64,000 bases of DNA from Stomorhina lunata (Eukaryota; Arthropoda; Insecta; Diptera; Rhiniidae): contig OW121740.1 of the NCBI GenBank assembly GCA_933228675.1, positions 9,081,442 through 9,145,441 of the forward strand, given 5' to 3'. The notes beneath the pieces were generated by a model. That model ran no database searches and was not told the origin of the DNA. It saw only the letters and a list, made by a program, of their open reading frames with translations. Each line of letters opens with the position of its first letter. The stretch's first letter is position 1. Shown piece by piece: positions 58,952 to 64,000 of the stretch. Position numbers and translations under genes: made by a program.

Positions 58952-59849
58952 TAGGGTTGCCAGACACAAATCCTTAAAAAGCTGTACATAAGGAAAAAAA
59001 GCTAGACAACCCAAAAATTAGCTGGACATTAATAATAAAAAGCTTGCATTAATAATTTGCTTCGATGAATCTTTAAATGTTTGATTAACCGAATTGCGAA
59101 TACTGTAAGTAACCGCAGCGATATAGAGAGAAAATTAATTCGTTCGAGATGCTGCAGCTAATACATCTGAAACAATTTTCAACAGAAAACACATGCTTCT
59201 CGCGTTTGATATCTTGGGACGCACATTGCGCGATTTTCCAAGTATCGAGAAGAAGTCTAATAAAATGGGTCTAGTTGTCAAAGAATCAAAACAAAACTAC
59301 TGGTTTCTCAATCCTTAAGAATTGGACCACATGTGATCGTTGAGGACTATAGCTACGTGGTTGTAAAATAATTTGTTTACCTTGGTACCGCCGTCAACAT
59401 AAAAACGACACAAGTTTCGAAATCAAACGTAGAATCATACTTGCCAACATATGCTATTTTGGCATAAACAGGCAAATAAGAAATAAAGCTTTCTCCGAAA
59501 GAACTTAAACTACGCTATACAAACACGAGGAAGCTATTCTTGGAGTTTTTGAGAGGAAGATTCTACGAAAAGGAAAGGCCAAATAGAGGAAAATCTTTCA
59601 TAGTAGCACTTGATTGAAGCGCATGAAATTTTAAAATATGCTCGGCCTTTAACCTTTAATAAAAAAGAACAAAACTTTTGCAAAAGTTTTTGTTGCGTTC
59701 TTTTTCATTAAAATAGTTTTTCCTTAAAAATATTCAAAAAATTTTAATTCTTCACCTTTCAGCTGGACAAATTTAATTTTAGCTTGACACTGGACAAGCA
59801 CTAAAAAAGCTGGACAATTAAGTCGAATCCAGCCTGACTGGTAACCCTA
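58952..59849. mobile_element. Nested 898-bp hAT-like element
   Basis: The ends TAGGGTTGCCAG and CTGGTAACCCTA are flanked by an 8-bp duplication ACTTAGAC (58944-58951 and 59850-59857). GCTGGACA-type phrases recur near both ends. It is non-autonomous and carries a captured or inserted reverse-transcriptase fragment. Confidence 0.72.
59372..59572 (+). pseudogene. Non-LTR reverse-transcriptase fragment
   Basis: Frames read FVYLGTAVN, then after a shift EIKRRIILANICYFGINRQ and, near the end, a text like FERKILRK. This order is seen in endonuclease/reverse transcriptases of non-LTR elements. At least two frameshifts are present. Confidence 0.5.
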
Positions 59850-59976
59850 ACTTAGACTGTGCGCGAACTGTCAAAGTACATTTTTGAGATGTCTAGGTAC
59901 GTTAAATTTTTTTTGCTTTTTATTACATTTTTTATGATCACAGTCTATGTAATAGTCTATGGTACACATCACTTAA

Positions 59977-60045
59977 GAACTTGGTAAAGCAGTTTTGAAT
60001 ATGTTAGCGGTTCCTGCAGGCAATGCCTGTGTAGAGCGAGTATTT
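59977..60045 (+). pseudogene. hAT transposase remnant, C-terminal dimerisation motif
   Basis: The frame reads ELGKAVLNM followed by LAVPAGNACVERVF. This is the conserved (L.IPA..A..ERVFS) segment of hAT transposases. It is cut exactly after VERVF by the Helentron-like element at 60047. Together with 58710-58937 it identifies the host element as hAT. Confidence 0.6.
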
Positions 60046-60046
60046 T

Positions 60047-60554
60047 TATACCCACCATCAAAAAGAATGGGGGGTATATTGAGATTGTCATTCCGTTTGT
60101 AATTTCCTTAATATTGGCTCAAAAATCAAAAACGATATATATTCTGAATCCTTATGAAATTCTAAGACGATTGAGCGATGTCCGTCTGTCTGTCTGTATG
60201 TCTGTTGAAATCACGATAACGCCTAAACGAAAGGAGCTAGCTCACTGAAACTTAGTAAAACCATTCTTCATCTATGAGAAAAAAAAAATTGGTATTGAAA
60301 TTGGGCAAAATCGGTTAACATTTGACCATAGCTCCCGTATAACCTCGACTACCCTAATCGCTTATTTGCTAATAAATAACAACTATAATAGATAAAATTT
60401 GGTATATAGAAGTTTTGCATAAGCCCTAAGCAGCATGTAAAATTTCATCAAAATCGGTTCACATTTAGTCATAGCTCCCATACAAAAAACTTACGGAAAC
60501 AGCCAAAATTTCACCTAAAATACACTTAAATGCCAATAAATCTAAAACTATAAT

Positions 60555-60600
<46 letters not shown>

Positions 60601-62083
60601 CCCCGACAACATTCCAATTGGAACAAGGGGTACTTCTCTCAGACAATGAGCTGCATCCGATTCTATTTTTAAACTCATTGAAAGGGACCTACGTTTTAAC
60701 GCCGGCTCCGAACGGCGAATGCATTAGTTAGAGAAGTTTTTCATAGCCTAATACTCAATAACCAGTGGCTAGCTGAGTTATGAGGTGAACCGCCGCTTTT
60801 TTGAAAATTTATTTTTTTCAAGTGAATCTGGCCGGGGATTGAACTTGGGCCTCTGGTATGCTAGGCGGATGTCTTACCTGCTATACCACGGCGGTTCACA
60901 AAAAAAAAAACTATAATAGATATAACCACTAAATTTAGTACGAGGTGGTCTTATGTCAATGCCAAGGAGTGTGAAAAATTTTGTTACAATCGGTTACTAT
61001 TTGACCATAGCTCCCATATAAAAAACTTCCGGTAACACAAAAATACAAAAAGAAAAGGGGGGTTAAGTCCGTCTGTCCGTTAGATAAAAGCGCGATAGAG
61101 CCTTAACGAAAAGGGCTACAGCAACAAAATTTTACAAAAAGAAGTCTTATATGAATGCCAGCCAGTGTGCATTTACATTTCTCTTTCCGTCAGAGAAAAG
61201 CGCGATAGTTCCTTAACTACAAGAGCTAGAGAGAGACAAAATTTAGCAAAAGTATTTTCGATATGTTGTAGAAATTGTGTGCTGAAAATGGGTAAAATCG
61301 GTTCGCATTTAGTTAGAGCTCCCATATAATCCTGCCCCGGGAATCACATTTATGCGATAAATTGAATAAAATTGTAAAATCTATGACTACTTAAACTAAA
61401 ACAGAAAAGTTTTATGCAACTTTCAGTCAGTATGTAAAATTTTATAGGAATCGGTCCATTTTGGACCATAGCTTTCATATAAAAACCGCTCCCGGTAACC
61501 ACGGAAATGCCACAAACTCCAGTTAAAAGCTATTAAATTATAAACTATGTCAGGTATAGACACTAAATGTTGCACAAATAAACTTTATATTAATACCAGC
61601 CAGCATATACAATTTTGTAACAATCGGTCAACATTTGGCTATAGTTCTTATATATATATAACATCCCCTTTTTATATCTACAATCAAAAAGATTTGGAGG
61701 TACATTCAGTATATTAAGATTGCATCTACGAAATTTGGTAGCTATCAATCAATGTTTGGTCCAGACTTTAAACACGGTAGATGCATTAGGAACTCCTAAC
61801 AAAATATATAAACCTGCCGTGGTTATGGCACAACGAAACAGCTTATTTATGTAAAACTATATTCGGTTATGGAACAGCATTTTGTCCAAGGTAAATACTT
61901 GGGAAACCACTTAGATACTTTTAAATGTTGAACTATAGTAACTATGCCACTGCAACCGAATTTAGTCCAAATATATTACCAACAACACCACTTTTGGTCA
62001 ACATTTTGAATTAGCTGCACTCTCGTACAACTTGATGGTGGGTATACAAGATTCGTCACAGCCGAGTATAACACTCTTACTTG
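60047..62083 (+). mobile_element. Helentron-like element (copy B) with a SINE inside
   Basis: It begins TATACCCACCATCAA and ends GATGGTGGGTATACAAG, then ATTCGTCACAGCCGAGTATA and ACTCTTACTTG. It is the same subfamily as copy A. The hairpin has point changes relative to copy A. Internal CGGTTCACATTTAG..CATAGCTCCCAT phrases recur. It is non-coding. The SINE at 60562-60907 interrupts it. Confidence 0.7.
60562..60907 (-). mobile_element. tRNA-derived SINE with 17-bp target duplication
   Basis: On the minus strand it begins GTGAACCGCCGTGGTATAGC, has an A-box-like TGGTATAGCAGG (60888-60877) and a B-box-like AGTTCAATCCC (60845-60835), and ends in a (TA)n tail (60562-60596). The duplication AAACTATAATAGATATA is at 60545-60561 and 60908-60924. 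The first ~78 nt resemble a tRNA, with GTGAA facing TTCAC. It would be transcribed by RNA polymerase III and moved by a partner LINE. Confidence 0.75.
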
Positions 62084-62828
62084 TTTGTTTTGAGTTTAAC
62101 AAAACTTCGTTTTCAAATATATTATCTTTAATAGGAATATCATAATAATAAAAAAATTTGTTGTCAAAAATTCCAACCGACAACTGAGATGTTAACAAAT
62201 TTAGTCCAAAAAAGTTAGTGCTGTTTCATATACATTTTCTTCATCAGTTTTTCTTAGATTTCATACAAATTTTCAATTTTGAAAGTACGGTCAAGTTTGT
62301 TATCAATTTCAATTCCGTCGGCTTTTTCTCATAAAAACTCAAGATTTGATGAGCTAAACTTGACTGGTGTGAAAGTAGACTTTTGTATAGTTTAACTCAA
62401 GATATATGTACACGGTAGTTCCATTGTCACTTTTAAATTTAAAAATCACTATCTGACATATATAATTATTATGACATTTGTGAAAAAATAAAGCTACCAT
62501 ATATGTTTGGAAATCCTTATTAAAAATTTAGTAAGACTATTGGAACTACCTTGTACTTGTATCATGGTTTAACTCATGTAATTCTTAAGAATTTGATGAT
62601 TCTGAAATTTACGAAATACTAGATTTCCAATATTTTATTTAAATATGTAATTGTATATATTTGCAAGCATACAAAACTATTTTTATGTTAATAAAATCAA
62701 TCTCTTCATTTAATTGAATAAAGAAATGTAAGTAAATACGCTTTTTTGTGAATTGGGGATTTTTGGGGCTAAAAATTTCAAAATATGGACATAGTTACCA
62801 AAAAGTATCTGGCAGCCCTGGTACAAAG

Positions 62829-63841
62829 CCCATACATGATTTTGTCTCCAGAGGGTGGTTTGGTGAGATGAAATTAAAGTGAATTTCACAACAAAAAATG
62901 CAAAAAAACAAAGTTAAGAGAAAGTTTGGGCTTGAAGGCATTTGTTATAAATAAAACTTGAGCGTATGAGTGATATAAAGAGAAAGAGAGAATGAGTTGT
63001 GATTGTATGTTTGTGGGGGAAAGTTTTGTTATATGAATAGCACAACAACTACAACTTAAATTTAAAAAGTTTTAAAAGGGAAATTTTATTTTGGGAAAGA
63101 AATATTGAAAATAGTCAAAAAGTTTTAATTGAAATAAAGAATTTAATACAATAATATTCAAATTTAGAGAGAGAGGGAGGGAGTTATATTCGAGGTCATA
63201 GTTTAAATTATGGATTTGACTTTGGCTTTTGGATAAAGCAATATTTAATAATGGCTTAGACTACATTTTCAAAAATTATTTTAATTAGAAGTAAACTATG
63301 ATTTCAAATTAGTATTTGTCTTCACACTTCTCGTGGCTGGAGCAGGTTGAACTTATGATCATTGACCATGCCAAATAACATGGGGTTGTTATGGACTCTA
63401 AGTTTTCCTAGAGCCTCAACTCTTAATCCAGGGTTTTTAAATTTTCTGTAATTGATGATTTAGACACCCTAGACTGTGTTTGGGAAATGTGGTATAGGTT
63501 TGTCATGTGGTATAGTAATTTTTCTCTTAAACTGACAATATATGTTTTGAGTTCTTAGAGTTAGTAATAGACATTTTTTGGTTGAAGTTAATACATAATT
63601 TAATTTTATAAATATCTACAGATAAAACAAGAGCAGCTATTGTGGTATACTTTGAGTCCTTAGAGAAAATGTTGATAATTTTTAATTCACTTAAAAAATG
63701 TTCCTTCCTATCTAGAACGTAGATAAAACCGTGATATCAATGGTTCCGCCACAGCAAGCACAAATGATTGCTTGAAAAGGGAAAAAGCAAAGTCGTTATT
63801 AGCCAAGCGATACCACCATAGACATATGATATATAAAGGGT
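62829..63841. other. Intergenic DNA with GA-rich patches
   Basis: GAGAGA-rich tracts lie at ~62975-62997 and 63165-63182, and a few degenerate 12-bp-like phrases (CATAGTTTAAATTATGG) at ~63197. No gene is recognised. Confidence 0.4.
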
Positions 63842-64000
63842 TTTTCAATAAGAGAGCTACAAAAGTTTTTTTTTAAATAAAACAAAAACGGTTTTGATAT
63901 CAATGAAATTCTTTATTTCTGTAAAAGCACGTTTGATGACACTAAGTATGGAACTCGATTTCTTTTGCATGGTCACCACGGACACGCTTGCAGAAGTGCA
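63842..64000 (-). mobile_element. Transposon end with transposase C-terminus, cut by window
   Basis: The end AAAGGGTTTTTCAATAAGAG is followed (minus strand) by the last codons of a frame, HFCKRVRGDHAKEIEFHT and TAG (63944-63942). This resembles the tail of the fragment at 25115-25410, so an IS630/Tc1-mariner-like transposase probably continues beyond the window. Confidence 0.45.

Larger units (their letters stand above)
58375..62820. mobile_element. hAT-like transposon with two nested insertions
   Basis: The ends are CAGGGCTGCCAGAT and its reverse complement ATCTGGCAGCCCTG. They are flanked by a perfect 8-bp duplication GTACAAAG (58367-58374 and 62821-62828). An 8-bp duplication with a CAGGG-type end is characteristic of hAT elements. 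Near the left end, a ~190-bp segment is duplicated (GGCCCCAATGTTGG..GATATTCAATCTTC at ~58399 and ~58571). Subtracting the insertions leaves ~1.5 kb of original element. Confidence 0.75.

Noticed and set aside
60822..60899. Functional tRNA gene on the minus strand
   Set aside because: It has A- and B-box-like motifs, but it is the head of a SINE with target duplications and a (TA)n tail, and the cloverleaf is imperfect.

Overview
The window looks like nuclear DNA from a higher dipteran, probably a calyptrate fly such as a blow fly. The signs are very high A+T, spliced genes with GT..AG introns, DINE-1/Helentron-type interspersed elements, Tc1/mariner, hAT and jockey-like debris, and two genes with metazoan domains (PH-like and C2H2 zinc finger). 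Nothing in it looks bacterial. The species cannot be fixed from sequence alone.

Two protein-coding genes can be assembled exon by exon. Gene 1 (+ strand, 5072-15170, nine coding exons) gives a 4,779-nt reading frame and a 1,592-residue protein. It has a long Ser/Asn-rich N-terminal half with a PP1-docking type RVSF motif, and a C-terminal half of PH-like modules; I compare it tentatively with PLEKHM2-type proteins. Gene 2 (- strand, 57955 down to 35612, five coding exons) gives a 1,308-nt frame and a 435-residue protein. It has polyQ, a basic stretch and four C2H2 zinc fingers, and is probably a nuclear DNA-binding protein. Both genes seem to begin with a tiny coding exon (25 and 10 nt) followed by a long intron. 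Those first exons are inferred from matching phase and splice sites.

The rest is repeat-dominated. (a) A family of 31-33-bp minisatellites fills 1-1395, 15785-17340, 18950-20325, 26998-28655, 29778-30978, 31797-34605, 35835-37315 and 38590-40660. The sequences differ between loci, but period and layout are shared, and several loci hold forward and reverse blocks facing each other. (b) A 12-bp repeat fills 43116-45615 and 47755-53425, with higher-order structure, inside the introns of gene 2. (c) A ~245-bp satellite with two hairpins per monomer lies at 54690-57100. (d) Five or more Helentron-like non-autonomous elements are present (2972-4544, 6215-7440 degenerate, 15738-17433, 20509-22558, 39745-40539, 60047-62083).

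The right end (58367-62828) is a nested stack. A ~4.45-kb hAT-like element with 8-bp target duplications contains a second hAT-like element and a Helentron-like element, and the latter contains a tRNA-derived SINE. A DD37E mariner relic sits in another Helentron-like element at 20619-21910. The genes do not form a functional cluster. The main biological interest is how repeat arrays have invaded the introns and flanks of two ordinary genes.
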